Source: an uncultured Clostridia bacterium
Lineage (GTDB): Bacteria; Bacillota; Clostridia; UBA1381
Length of the DNA stretch: 62,607 nucleotides
Reading direction: 5' to 3'
NCBI GenBank assembly: GCA_904420525.1
Contig: CAJFVT010000063.1
Coordinates: forward strand, 1 to 62,607
The translations under genes and the position numbers were made by a program. The first letter of the stretch is position 1. Each line of letters opens with the position of its first letter. The notes under the pieces were generated by a model. The model ran no database searches and was not told where the DNA came from. It saw only the letters and a list, made by a program, of their open reading frames with translations. This document shows, piece by piece, positions 61,792 to 62,607 of the stretch.

Positions 61792-62514
61792 TTACTCTGT
61801 ATCTGATGATATTATAATTCCTTTCGCTTTACACTTTGGACATATCGCAGACAATCTGGGGATCTCGGTTTGCCCCTCTTGCTTTTTATATTTTACCTTG
61901 AATGTATGTCCGCAGTTTGAACAGGTATGAGATAAGAATACCGTGCTGTCCTCTAAAGCATCCCACAGTTTTTTAGAACGTTTTATTTCCATTTTATAAT
62001 AAATATAAAATACTGGGCTAACAAAGAGTATTCCCACAACAGCTATTGATGCTGCGATTACTGTCATTGCTAACACCGCGTCTGAGTTCAAATACGAAGT
62101 AGAAATACCGATACCAAAAACTATAGCAATCAGAAGTGATATGCATCCGATAACAAATGAATATTTAGCAACCTTAGGATATAGCTTTACATTTTTTGAC
62201 GCTTCGTTATAATCCTTTCTTTGCTTTCTTTTATATTCCTCGACCTTGTTCTTTTCCGCAGAAGCATTATAATCTTCCAAGCGCCGTTTCTGCTCCCTGT
62301 CAGCAAATCGTAAGGCCTTTTGATAATTGGCATTGTCAGATAAGCTTACAGCAAGCTTTGCTAAGTCTTCTTCTTTATCGACCATCTCATCGATCATCAG
62401 CTTCCCCAGATAAGCTCTCGCGTTTTCGGGAGCAATATTCAGCACTTTTTCGATCAGCTCATTTGCTTTATTCCATTCTTTATCAGTCATCAGCAGAAAT
62501 GCGCGTTTCAGCAT
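61792..62514 (-). pseudogene. Zinc-ribbon/TPR-like membrane protein, apparently 5'-truncated
   Basis: MLKRAFLLMTDKEWNKANELIEKVLNIAPENARAYLGKLMIDE resembles an internal module of longer proteins; C-term CSNCGHTF...CPKCKAKG; stop in frame directly upstream. Confidence 0.55.
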
Positions 62515-62530
62515 CGAGTCCGTGGTGCTA

Positions 62531-62607
62531 TGTCAAGATAACGGACACATTAAACCTTTGTTTTTTAGTAAAATCAGCAAAATGCACAAATTGGTCGCAT
62601 TTATTCC
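62531..62607. mobile_element. Possible insertion-sequence terminus entering from the right edge
   Basis: TGTCAAGATAACGGACACA begins where the homology of the truncated gene seems to stop. Confidence 0.35.

Overview
62.6 kb of a Firmicutes/Clostridia-type chromosome made mostly of core genes. Coding blocks on the minus strand are pyrRBCF, atpBEFHAGDC, mnmE/PHP/nrdR, an nfnAB-like pair, rluD-ilvE, the dcw cluster mraZ-rsmH-ftsL-pbp-murE-murF-mraY-ftsW-murG, and split transketolase with cysE-cysS-mrnC. Plus-strand genes are a two-component system, hpf, lexA, an SLH/GH18-like protein, an RHH protein, tex, lgt and an MntR-like regulator. I saw no tRNA, rRNA, CRISPR array or complete mobile element, and no obvious defence island. 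The most interesting content is non-coding: (1) an orphan structured RNA of about 330 nt at ~29850-30180, with its own sigma-A promoter and terminator and several long-range helices; (2) a dispersed double-hairpin (REPIN/MITE-like) repeat in five intergenic sites; (3) a family of at least seven intergenic hairpins sharing a GGGGCTGCYGC stem; (4) tandem 10-bp MraZ-type boxes before mraZ; (5) an 11-bp perfect inverted repeat overlapping the predicted atp promoter; (6) paired 15-bp operators in an XRE/RHH divergent switch. Everything comes from reading the sequence and the ORF track; no database search was run, so family names are recognition-based.
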